From Paralichthys olivaceus (taxonomy: Eukaryota > Chordata > Actinopteri > Pleuronectiformes > Paralichthyidae), in contig NC_091094.1 of NCBI RefSeq assembly GCF_024713975.1, forward strand, positions 12,447,001 to 12,511,000: DNA of 64,000 bases, read 5' to 3'. The notes below the pieces were generated by a model, which worked only from the letters and a program-made list of their open reading frames with translations, did not search any database and was not told the DNA's origin. The translations under genes were made by a program, and so were the position numbers. Positions 27,595 through 39,250 of the stretch are shown piece after piece; positions within the stretch are counted from its first letter, which is position 1, and each line of letters opens with the position of its first letter.

Positions 27595-27830
27595 GTGATC
27601 ACTGGATTGATGGATGGATTGATAGATGGATGAATGGATGGATGGATTGATGAATGGATGAATTGTTGGATGGATGGATTCATGCATAGATGGATGGAAG
27701 GGTGGGTCAATGAAAGATGGAGGGATGGATGTATAGATGGATTGATGAACGGATGAATTGATGTATGGATGTATAGATGGATGATGGAGAGATGGATGGA
27801 TGGAGGGAGGGATGGATGGATTAATGACCC
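27595..27830. repeat. Degenerate GGAT/GATG repeat
   Basis: Imperfect GGAT units with interruptions. The minus strand reads as an open frame rich in SIHPSI, which is an artefact of the repeat. Confidence 0.9.
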
Positions 27831-28576
27831 TAAATCCAATGACAATATATGTAGGTGCAAGATTTACACATTTCTATGGTTACATCTGATAGCAGTACCA
27901 TTCATATCCTGTGTGTCATTCTTATGGGGAAGGTAATATTCACATATTTATATAAAATATTTGAACCTTGCTCTTCCTCCTCCTGTTGCTCTCACCCAAA
28001 TAATATCTGTACTTCTATCATCTGATGTAGGATCTTCAAATTCTTCTCCTAAGAATAAACTGGCTTTTTTTTTTTTAATCTGCCAGATTTTTACAGTAAA
28101 TTTCTCTTCTTACTTTCTTTGAACAGTCCACATCACATTCTCATGTCTTTATTGATGCTCATACAAAGTAGATCTTCTAAAAGTAAGACGCCCATTATGC
28201 ACATTATTTTATAGACATTATTTTATAGACATTTTTTGACAGTGTTTCTATAAAATGCTTGTGGTTCGACTGGTCAGTAGGTCTGGTGCATTTAATGGTG
28301 TCACAATTTTGACTGATTTAAATATGATTTTTTCTGTAAAGTGAATTAAAAGAGAAAACAAACAAATAAAAAAAACAATAATTGCAAGATATAACTGACT
28401 GGTGAAAAAAGTGTTTTGCTCAGTCCCTCTCTCTGACACAATAATAACCTTCCTCTTACTACTCTCCTGTGAAGAAGAAACCTATGAATGAAAAACCTCT
28501 GCCGAGCAGTGAAGGTCATTCCCTCCAGCTGTTGTCATGTCATTTTGCATTGTACTAAACAAAGTTGTCAAATTGA

Positions 28577-28797
28577 ATAGATAGATAGATAGATAGATAG
28601 AGTACTTTATTCATCCCCGGAGGGAAATTAAGTCGTCATAGCAGCTTGTGTATCGGAACACAACAAAACACAATGCAATAGAACAAAACAAAACATTGAG
28701 GTAAAAAGAACAAACAGCAAACGTAATAAAAACACAAAAGACCGACAGTAATACACGGAGCTGCTACGACAGGCTCCCGTTAGTACGGCGCCATCTT
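28577..28797 (-). repeat. LINE 3'-end fragment with GATA tail
   Basis: A GATA run, then AGTACTTTATTCATCCCC, GGAGGGAAATTAAG, an A-rich stretch and GGCGCCATCTTTTTG. Read on the minus strand it is a non-LTR retrotransposon 3'UTR ending in AATAAAGTACT and a simple-repeat tail. It shares its tail with 4784-4829. No reverse transcriptase is present. Confidence 0.6.
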
Positions 28798-29082
28798 TTT
28801 GCCAGGATTCTCTTGTGGTGTTCTTCAAGGAAAATATTCACTAGTTAAAAAAGAGTTTTGTCAAGTCACAGTGACCTTGACCTTTGACCTCAATTTTCTA
28901 ACCAGGTCGTCCTGGACTGGGCTCAATGAGCTGTTTAAACAGTTCAACACAGTTTTGTTTTCCATTATACAATATGACAATATTTAACTGCTGTATTTTT
29001 GTCGTAAAGGGACATTTTGATGATCTGCCAATTAAATATGAAAATCTATGATAACACAAGAAACTTTAATTATTCAGATTCA

Positions 29083-29088
29083 TTTATT
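29083..29088 (-). terminator. Probable slc2a11a polyadenylation signal
   Basis: AATAAA on the minus strand, about 590 bp past the stop codon. Confidence 0.4.
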
Positions 29089-29679
29089 AAAACACAAAAT
29101 AATGACTTTCAAATTCAACATATACAATTAAACATTTTAAATTCACATACACACAGTGAGTCATTTATTTCAGTGTGAACTAAAAGCACTGATGCTCAGC
29201 ATCATCGGACTATTTTCATAAATGAGGTGAGCACAATGCTGAATGTACACTTTGTATTCAATAGGGTCCAGTTTAAACTGTATATGTACTGTATATATGT
29301 ATACAGTTCATAGATAAAGGCAACCATCAGCCACATTGGTCCCATTAATTGGTCAAATATAAAACAATTGATTTAATTGATTTCAGTTTATTTCCTGAAA
29401 TAAACTGAAATGTGCAGTTTGTTTTTTGTACTCTACATAAATATATATCAGATGGTGACATCAAGTGCTCCTGTGCAATGTCCAGTTTTTCAGTGTATTG
29501 AATCACTTCCTATTTACCAAACGATTTTCAGAATGAGCTGAATAGTATCAAAATATAAGTATATTTCCTACAAATGAGCATAGAAAACACACTCCAGACA
29601 AAGGAGTTCTGAGTGACTTTCAGTTAAATGAAAGTCGGACTTAACGTGACGTCCTCTCTACAGGAGAGAAAAAGTCTGT

Positions 29680-32600
29680 CTATAAGGACGTGGAGTGACA
29701 CACTTCACCCAGCTGATACTGGGCTTCAGTCTGTGAGGTAACGTTCTGGTCCAGGCCTTTAAAGTTGAGTTTGTTGAATTCACTGGTGATGGCTGACAGA
29801 GACTTGCCCTTGGTCTCGGGCAGAAACAGGCCGACGTAGATCGTAGATAAGAGGCAGACGGCAGCGAACGGCACAAAACAGTACTGGTTCAGTTCGCTCT
29901 GTGAGGGAGAGGCAGAGGAAAAGCTGTCAGACTCATGTCAGACTTGATTTAAATAAAAACATTATAGTTATATATAGTGACAGCAGATAGAGATGGTCAC
30001 CAGCTGGAAAAGAGAATCCTGCTGAAAGTCCCCATAAATCACTGTGGTTAAAACAATGGTGTCTCTAGACTGTGTGAGTGGACAGATGCTGATAGGTGGA
30101 TGGTGTGTGGGTGGACTGACCACTAGAAAAGGGAAGGCCATTCCAGTGATGAAGAGGTTGAGCCACATCATGGAGCCAGCGATCATGTAGGCTGCAGGAC
30201 GAGCGGCCTGATTGAAGATCTCTGTGGGCAGAACGCCGGTCACTCCAGCTGAGAACAAAACCAATTAAACATATTGATCAGCTTTCGCTCAATCAACACA
30301 TGAAATGATCACAGAGCACATGCCTCTCCATTTCAGCAATGAAATGTCTTTGACTGTATCTTGTTGTAAATCTGTGACACTGACCAGGTCCCATGCCAAA
30401 GCTGAGGATGTAGGTGAAGATGCAGGCCATGCTCACGTACGGCATCCAGGATATATAGTGCTGTTTACACGAGTGAGGAAAATAAAAATATACATGGTGA
30501 GCAATTCACAAAGAAGAAGAAAATAAAGATGATCGCACATTGTGACATTTTTATAAATCACAGCTTGAGCAATGTGATTCTTTGAAATTCCTCAAACTAC
30601 AAACATTATTGTGGAAAAATAATCTACTTTCCTGAAATCAAACTTCTTAGTCGTTGAAGTATTTTCCCCTTCCCCCAATTGTAGAATAATGCTAGACCAC
30701 TGACGCCCCCCAGTGGGCTGACTGACTCATTGAAATGACCACAGACATCACTGGATTGAACTATTCTCATACTGGATGTATTACTGGTTCACTCACATGT
30801 GTATTACCTCCAGAAATATAAATGATTTTCACTGTTACCTTGAACATTGACAATGCGTGTATATGATTGGTGATTGTCATGTGCAGGAAGTGGACAACGA
30901 TACCTCAAATGACAGAGCGATCGTGAAGACAACCGCCCAGACGGTCATGAGGATGAACCCTCCCATCAGCATGAACCTCCGACCTTTACGCTCGACCAGG
31001 AGGTTCTGGAAAATATTAAAATATTAACGTGTGAGCAATTAGACTTTCAGAAATATAAGAAAAAAAGTAGCAGGAAGGAACAAATAAAAACAACAAAAAC
31101 AAAAGAGGAAGTTGTGTTTTTCAGCTATATCAGAGAATTGATATTTTGCTTGTGTTTAATGAAAGCACAAAGTTTCTGTGTACATGGTAACCTATAAGAA
31201 TCTGATCTCAATAGGAAATGGCCAATCAGCCTCGTGGAGGTATGTGCTCTCCAAGTGACCAATCATCATGTGCCTGTATGTTCTCATGTTATTATGTGCA
31301 GAATGTTGTGCTGCTCTAATACAGTAACTACATTTAATCTGCATTGCCACTTCACAAACACTGGTCTGTTACGAAGCATGTGCTGTATTGACTGATACTT
31401 ACACACATTATACAGGCAGTGAACTCACATGTACCAGTGCCAATGGTAATGTACTGGATTTGGTCATCAGCTATTCCAGCTTCTTTAAACACGTACGATG
31501 CGTAGAAGTAAATCTGGAGGGAAAAGAAACATATGACGATTTGAGAGCAGCGCAGAGGGACCTTCACAAGTGTCAAACACAGTGTGTTAAGCTGATTGAA
31601 GCATTTTGTACATGGGGCAATTGTGTTAATACCCAGTCCCCTCTCTAAACCTGCCAAGAATGTGATTAGAAGCCTTAAAACACGAGGACATTTAGTCAGC
31701 GTTTTCTGATCAGAAACTCAGAGGGAAAAAGAAGGTGAAATTAAAATATGGATATAAACATCCAGTCATTTAGTTCATACTGCACATTCAAATCAACACA
31801 TCATTCACTGCAAGGACTGATGCTCCCTCTGCAGTTTGCATTATTGATATGACCTGCAGGAACCTAAAGAAACCCACACAACACAAACTGCTGATGGATG
31901 AGCTCAAATTTCCAATCAGGGGGAAACTGCGGCCAGAGGAACATCTGATACTTTTACTGTAGATGTGTATCAGTAACACGAGTTCTCTTAGGTTACATAA
32001 CATCTTTTTCAACAGAGAGACACAAAACACACTGTAGAAATCCCTCTGATCATTACATCAATATACACACATTTACCTGGGTAGATTAAGAACCCACCTA
32101 TATAGTCTTTATTCTGTGTTGTATCATTTTATGGTTTTAAGATTTAGATTTATACTTACAAGATATCTTACTCTGTTTTGTTTTACTAAAATGTTAGTGT
32201 TGATTATATATATTTCATTTTCTTAGCTTTATTCTATTCATGTCTTTTTCATTTGAAATTGTGTTGGTGTGCAATAGTCCTATTTTAAATTTTCTATGTT
32301 TGATCTATGTTTTGTCATTCACCTGTAAAGCACTTTGAATTGCATCTGATTTGTTTGAAAGGTGTTATATGAAAACATTTTTAATGATTGATTGATAGAT
32401 TCTTACCGAGTCGTTGCCACAGAGCTGCATGGCACTGCTGATGACCATGACGGAGATGAGCTGCCAGCGAACAGAGCGATCAGTGAACAGCTCCCAGGGT
32501 CGTCTGGGCCTCATGCCTTTGGTTTGAGCCTGTTCCTCCAGGATCTCATTGAGCTCACTGCTCTGGACTTCACAGCCACGGAGACGTCTCAGAGCTGACC

Positions 32601-34578
32601 CACACACAAAAATTAAACTCGATGCATGTTTCTTATATATGAAATTATATGCAATTGCTGTTATTTTAAGTAGAAATACAAGGAAGCGAAAATTTAAATC
32701 AAGAGTAAAATTCAAAATCTCCAGGCTCAAGTAACAATATATTAATACATATCAACAATAATGGTAATAATAATATTGATAATAATAATAATAATAATAA
32801 TAATAACTTACTTTGAGTTATTAGATCTGGACCCTAAATTAGACAAAAAAGTAAAGTAGTAGAGGCCTTGCCCTTGTTTTCATTGTGCGTAATCTTTTAT
32901 TATCCTCATTTTTATTATTATAATAATTATTATTAGCAGTAGTAGCATTAAGAATATTGACTTTTCAAACAAAGTTAAGGGGAACATCACTATTCGAAGA
33001 AACTAGTACGAACTCATAGAATCATGAGTGGGGGCTACAATGACACTTTTTGTAAAGGGTTACATCCAAAAAAGTTTCAAAACATTTTGCTAATAATGTA
33101 TCTTTAAATGTAAAAAAAGTAAAAATAAAAACTACTTTATTCCCTTAGAAATGTGTTGTAACTGTATTGGGTTAACACAACTCGGTACCCACCGTTAATA
33201 CACGCCTCCTTGTCGCCCCTGTCGATCAGCAGGTATCTGGGGCTTTCTGGGAACCATGGCAGGGTCAGGAGCTGAATTAGGCCGGGAATGGCATTACTGG
33301 CAAGAAGGTACTGCCAACATGGCTCGCTGCCCAAAATCTCTCTATAAATACATCAGCCAGTGTTAGAGTGTTACTGTTGATATCCTTAAAAAACCTTTGG
33401 CACACGTGTTTGCACATACCTGAGTCCCACCACCTGACCCAACATCACACCAAATGCTGCAAATACAGCTGAAGACAATGAAACAGCCCCACGCAAGTGC
33501 TTTGGTGCACTCTCTCCAAAATACATAGGCTGCACGTTCATGCTGATTCCTACAAAACAAACGTTTCACAATACATAATCTCATTTCAGGAGAGTTTCAT
33601 TATTACAGCACCAGAAGTCAAAATAAAACAGAGTATCTACGGACGTGAAGGACATACCAGAATTGATTCCAACCAGGACCCGTGAGATAATAATCATCTC
33701 GAAAGACTTGGCGGCTCTGCTGGTCACAGCTAAGAGTGCGCCGGTCATGAGGAAGACGTTGTTCATCAGCAGACACTTCTTCCTTTGAAAAAAAAATACA
33801 AAATGAATCGATTTAAAGATAACTTGAGGAATCAATGAGATTTTGAAGATATAGAATGTAAGTGCAGAGTCGTGGAGCACTTGTTAGGCCATGTTAAAAG
33901 AATTTCATATATGTAGATTTATTGTATAAAAGCACAACATAAAGTAATGAACTATACCAAGCAACAAGTACAATCTGTTTATGTTATTTCTGTTTATCTT
34001 ATTTAGATGTTATCCAACTCCTGTTACAAACAGCCATACTGTAGCCATATATAAACCACACTGTTCCTTCATTATGATAACAATGGGCACTATATATGTA
34101 TTATTAATATGTGCATCTAACTGTACCTTATTTAGTTAATGAACACACCACTTATAATGTAGACAGTAGAATTTGCATTATTTATTTAAATTACATCTAA
34201 AGCTTTTTCTTCAGACAGTCAAGTGCTAACATTTTGCTGTGACAGAGGAAAAAATTGATGCTGGCATATGAAACCATACTGAAGATACGCTGACAGATTT
34301 TCACTCTACAACCTCTGCGGTGAGTCACTGCAGAGGTTGTAGACAGAGGCAGAGACAGAGGATGTACAGTTTGAGAATGTACCAGCGTATCTTCAGCATA
34401 TCAACATGTTAGCGCTTTACTGTCTGAAGAAAAAGCTTTAGATGTCATTTAAATAAATAATGCAAATCCTACTGTCTACATTATAAGTGGTATGTTCATT
34501 AGCTAGTAAGGTACAGTTAGATGCACATATTAAAAGCAATATTCTTAAAGAAATGTGTTGATTAAATTACTAGTTGGT

Positions 34579-34633
<55 letters not shown>

Positions 34634-36580
34634 ACACACTGTCCAGCTGCTGCTGAAAATAGTCCTTAAAAAATTCATAGTTTATTCCTGAAACTACATT
34701 CACCAGTTTTTTAAATGACTTTCTTTCTTGTTGGTAAATAAAACTTTGAATTTGTGATTTATTTTAATTAAAGATTCCAGTAGAGAATCATCCTTTAAAA
34801 GCAGTATGGCAGCATTCATTCATCCCTGCAAACTCAGTTCACCAAATATTCATACACATGTATAAACATAGAGGAAAGTCAAACAATAATCTGTGTCATC
34901 AGCAGGCTGATCATTCTCTTTTCTCGTTGTTCAAATGAAAACCTCATAACCTCACTCCCTGCACACGTGCCTTCATATATTTACATACAGCCGTGTGACG
35001 CAGCGTCTTCTTTTACCTTCCAAAACGTATGGTCATAGGTCCGGCTATGAGAGCGCCTGCCAGGCCTCCCAGTGAGAAGATGGAGACAATGATTGTCCAG
35101 ACCAGCGTCACCTCGTAGTCCTCCAGCTGCAGGTCCCAGCGCTGCAGCACCGTCTCATTGATAAAGGTTTGAATATACTTCAGAAGAAACGTGAACAAGT
35201 TACCATTTAAGTCAAACTGAGTTAATCAATGACGTGCACACACATGCATGTGAACAGAGCAGAGTTAAGGCTGACACTTATTACCTCTGAGACCTCTGAT
35301 CCTGTGCTTCAGTCTGTTTTCATTTCACTGATTTCTGCCTTTTGGGGAGTTTTATTTATTGATGTATTTCTTTTGACAGACAGCAGCAAGATGCTAAATC
35401 CCTCAGGGCCAATCTGCAGCCTCAACAAATCAATTCCCATGTTCACATCAGAATAAGATGCTTGTGACTATTGTCTGTGGCTGGTGGAGTTTTGTGTTTT
35501 TGATTTATCAGTGCGGCCGCTGTTGTTATAGTTAAACACTGATGCAAGCTCTGCATCCAGCGACACTAAAACTGGATGTGTCAGAATGCCAATCCTTAAT
35601 CATTGACCCAAGAGGCCTAATTCTTCTTTGTGCCAAATTTCACTGTGAACCAAATGTGAAATAAGACTGAAGCTGGTCCACACAGTTCTTTTTTAATGGG
35701 CCAGCCTTAATGTACGCTCAGTTTATTAGGTACACCAGGTTTTCACTTAGTATAAACAATAAAAATCAACCAATCAATACCTAATAGACTGTCACCTGAG
35801 TTTAAAAACCAGACGCTGTAACACTTGACACCTAGGAGCCTCATCATCTCGTCCAATAAATGCAGTTAATAACAAATGTGCTGCCACACACTAAAACATC
35901 ATTTACAGTATATATATTAGATAACTCTATTGTCCCTGTGGGAAATTTGGACATGCATTAAAAAATGCATTAAAAAAACGAAGACTCACAGTTGTAGGTG
36001 CGTTCATTATGGCGAGGTTGTAGCCATACTGAAGAGTTCCTCCAGTGCCTGCAGCAACGACCATGAGCACCAGTGTCAGAGTACTGCCCTGGAGACACAA
36101 GCACACAGACAGACATGAACTTTTCATTACATTATATTCATTAACATTTCGTCAGGTACTTGTGACTCAGATAAAATGTCTTATGCTGTAAATCTGTAAA
36201 ATCAAAACAGCAGCACAACCTGCAGCTGGAGAGGCAACGTCACAATCGCACATGTAATACAATACAAAACTACTAAAAGTTTTTAAACTCAGAGATGACC
36301 TGGTACTTTGTTGTTGGGCACATGTGTTGTGCAGCATTATAATAGTTTTCTATGATAGTTTTGCTTTTCAGTTTTCTCATGATACCAATGCAGAGTCATG
36401 TATGAAATAAAATGACATCAAAAATATTAAATGAAACTTATTGCAGCTACACAGCACAACATTCATACTGTCTGCAACAGTTCTCTGCTACAAATCAAAC
36501 TCTATTCAAAACAAACATTATTCGCATCACGTTACTGTTAAAAGTCTGATTCTCACGTTTACCTGCTGTGGGTGTGACAT
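29680..36580 (-). CDS. slc2a11a: GLUT11-family sugar transporter, copy 2 (slc2a11a type)
   Basis: Twelve exons in transcript order: 36563-36580, 35990-36088, 35017-35177, 33658-33782, 33420-33549, 33193-33341, 32407-32594, 31403-31513, 30904-31005, 30385-30460, 30121-30248, 29680-29898; 501 residues. It starts MSHPQQ. It is close to human GLUT11: GTGGTLQYGYNLAIMNAPT, NVQPMYFGESAPK, LGQVVGLREILG, PESPRYLLIDRGD, RRPWELF and MQLCGNDSIYFYAS, and ends after PETKGKS. TM7 has DSI, like the DSV of human GLUT11. Loop 1 has an NET glycosylation site. The usual GR before TM4 is SR here (ISRVLVGINSG). It lies upstream of copy 1 on the same strand, so the two form a tandem duplicate. Transport substrate cannot be read from sequence. 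Confidence 0.92.
32090..32398 (+). repeat. Retroposon 3' end next to a splice donor
   Basis: AT-rich sequence leads to CTGTAAAGCACTTTGAATTG, a TTATATGAAA motif and a TGATTGATTGAT tail. This is a common fish LINE/SINE 3' end. Its tail stops about seven bases from the slc2a11a 5' splice site at 32405-32406. The left border is uncertain. Confidence 0.5.
32761..32807. repeat. (AAT)n microsatellite
   Basis: Imperfect AAT run in slc2a11a intron 6. Confidence 0.85.
34104..34533. mobile_element. 430-bp hairpin (MITE-like) element flanked by TTAA
   Basis: TTAA at 34104-34107 and 34530-34533 flank two long inverted arms. Each arm begins TATGTGCATCTAACTGTAC. The arms stay about 90% alike for at least 120 bp, diverge, then pair again at the centre (CTACAACCTCTGC against GCAGAGGTTGTAG). 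No open frame is present. This fits a non-autonomous DNA transposon with TTAA target duplication, as in the piggyBac superfamily, though the terminal bases are not the usual CCC. It lies in slc2a11a intron 3. Confidence 0.75.
34581..34630. repeat. (CA)25 microsatellite
   Basis: Uninterrupted CA run about 50 bp past the hairpin element. Confidence 0.95.
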
Positions 36581-36860
36581 TGTTAATCGAAGGTGGTGAA
36601 TGAGGTGAAACTTGATGAATTCCACCAGCAGCAGACCCTCAGCTCAGCTCAGCTCAGTCCACCTCCTTAAGATCTCCAACAGCACAAGCTCGAGCACTCG
36701 CCTGCAGCGTGCGTATGGCACCGTTAGCTCTCCTCTGATTGGCTGCGTTTGGGCAACCGGTTCGATTACGCACAAAGTGTCGAACGCAGACCTGGAGTCT
36801 AACCAGGACTCTTCTGCAGCCAGCCACCACAATGATTCACCGAGGAGAGTGAGATAAGAT
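36581..36860 (-). promoter_or_regulatory. slc2a11a upstream flank with CCAAT box
   Basis: An inverted CCAAT (ATTGG at 36738-36742, within CTGATTGGCTG) lies about 160 bp upstream of the start codon. A short CAGCT repeat lies near 36640-36658. The transcription start is not placed. Confidence 0.35.
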
Positions 36861-37223
36861 CTAATGCCACATACATGTGAAGTTGTCAGTCAGTCATTAA
36901 GATCAACACATGGGCCTTTACGCAGGCAGGTTGGAGAGGTTGTTCCATCAGACACAGTGACGTACACACAACAGGGTTTTTACTTCATGAATAAATAGAT
37001 GAATGAAGGTAAAGTCACACGCCGAGAGACCGCGTGCACTACATACATTATGCTCCCGTGACAATAGTAGTGTTCCATCTCTGGACAGAGGTGGAGGTTT
37101 AAAGTACAGTCTGGACTTCCATCTACAGTGAGTGGGTCCACAGACACAACAGTGTGTAGTATAAACACATTCAAATGTGATGAGAGATATTCAGGTAACA
37201 CATGTGTCTCTTTCCATACCAAC

Positions 37224-37316
<93 letters not shown>
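37224..37316. repeat. (GATA)23 microsatellite
   Basis: Uninterrupted GATA run. The minus strand reads as IYLS repeats, which is not a gene. Confidence 0.97.
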
Positions 37317-37317
<1 letters not shown>

Positions 37318-38890
37318 GATGTACAGACACCACTGCCATATTAACCTGTTGACCTCTAGTAAGCATCACATACACAATATATGCACCAAGCATGTACCCC
37401 TTTGCTGGAGTATATATATCAGCCCAAGGTTGTTATGCATTATAAAATGACATGTAATTATTATGAATTTTATCATAATTTTAATTTTGCAAAAAGAAAT
37501 GCAATGAACCGGAAGCTGTTATTATTATTAATCCAGCCATGCATCTATTTAAGGTCAACACTGTAATATTATTATTATCATTATAAGATGTATTGGTAGT
37601 AGTAGAAGTAGTAGTTGTAGTAGTAGTGGTAATATATATTAAATAAATATTTTTTTGATTGATTTGCTGTCCAGCAGGTGGTGCTGGATCGACATGTGGC
37701 AGACTGCTTTGTACAATATAGGAAACTATTATCTGATTCCTAGTAACTGAGTGAGAGACAGATCAAATCAGAACATCTGTGGGTAAGAAAATATGTAGTT
37801 AGTAAAGAGGGCAAATTAATATAGTTGGTTTATAGTTAGGTGACATAATCATTAAGGGATCAATTAGTTTAGTCACATTTTCAGATGACTGTGAAATAAC
37901 TACAGTCACATCCCCTCTCATACGTTTTTATTTTTACAGAATATAACACAGTTACTTATGCAACCGTGAAAAGTTTCAATCAAGTAAATTCCTGTGTTTA
38001 ATCTCAGTCTTTCTCAACAGATGATATTTTCCTCTTTAGAAGCAGAGGAGCTGATGAGAGAGACACATGATGTATTATTGGGATGAAAATAATGATTATT
38101 TTATCATAGAGGAAACTACAAGTCAGTTTGGGAACAGTTTGATTTGATCTCACTGCCGTCCCCCTGCTAAGTTTGGCAGCTTCTCTGAATCTGATAGAAA
38201 CAGCAGCACTAAAGACAAACTCAGAAAATCACAAAAAACTTTACAGCTTGTCCGTTGAAGCTCATAAATATCCTCAACGCAATTCATGGGAATTTGGCTA
38301 ATTTGGCTCATGAGATCTTATTGTGGATTAAACAGTTCGACAGATGAATGAACAGATCTATTTTCTCTCCTGTTGATTTAGAACCCAGAGAAAAAAAATC
38401 TGTTAACTTACTTAATGATTCTATTTATATCTTAAAGCTGAAAATCAGATGAGTAAAAAAGCTCAAATGGTTTATGTGTTTAGTTTTGTCATTAATGCAG
38501 CATCTTTCCTTTTAGTACTTCCTTTTTTAAAAAATGATTTTGTTTTATAAGCCTTAATGTGCACTATTCAATGATACAATCAATCAAATCAAGTAATCTG
38601 AATCCCAAGTTTCCACAATTGTAGAGTTTTATGTCCTCCGCAACATAAAATTCAAATTCTAACTTATATAAATGCAAAATGGGGATACAGTCTCCATTAC
38701 AGGGGCTCTAATGTACTGTAGATCACATTAAAGATGTCATTTGAATTTAAATCGTGACTTTACATAATATAAGAGTGTCACATGATGTCCTGTAAAGGAG
38801 ATTACAGAGCAGGAGCAACGCTTTTAAAATCAAACCACTTAATAAAACCTGACACAACAATTAAAACAAATCTGTCACATTGAGGTCGTA
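37317..38890. other. Intergenic, slc2a11a to tgfa
   Basis: AT-rich sequence with short ATT and GTA repeats near 37565-37640. No gene recognised. Confidence 0.5.
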
Positions 38891-38900
38891 ATGAAACGAG

Positions 38901-38950
38901 GCCCCGCCCCCGCCTCTGATTGGCCGGCCTCTGATTGGCCGGCCTCTGAC
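38901..38950 (+). promoter_or_regulatory. tgfa: tgfa promoter: GC box and two inverted CCAAT boxes
   Basis: GCCCCGCCCCC at 38901-38911 is an Sp1-type GC box. CCTCTGATTGGCCGG is then repeated in tandem (15 bp), giving ATTGG at 38919-38923 and 38934-38938, with a third partial copy. It lies about 310-350 bp upstream of the start codon. Confidence 0.5.
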
Positions 38951-39250
38951 AGGATTACACGAGTTTCCTCAATTGAAACACAGTGAAGTCAAACGCTCCT
39001 TCATCCTCCTCCTCCTCCTCCTCCTGCCGCAGAGAAAACGAGCTCAGTCACTTTTCTCCACTTGACTCAGTTGATCACATGTTGATGTGTGACAGCAGTG
39101 CACTGATTTGCTGTGTGATTGATCACATGTGTCTTCCCCTGATGCTGCTGTGTGTCCTGGAGTCTGCATCAACACTAATGACCAGTTTCCTCTCACACAC
39201 CCGCGACTCTCCCGTCAGCTTTCTCTAGTTTCAGGCTGGGAATCGTCAGG

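Larger units (their letters stand above)
26672..29082. other. Spacer between the slc2a11 copies
   Basis: It holds the upstream flank of copy 1 (no clear core promoter recognised), simple repeats at 27425-27443 and 27595-27830, and a LINE tail at 28577-28797. No gene recognised. Confidence 0.6.

Noticed and set aside
27573-27860. Frame rich in SIHPSI
   Set aside because: Translation of a GGAT repeat.
36980-37393. Frame with IYLS repeats
   Set aside because: Translation of the GATA microsatellite.
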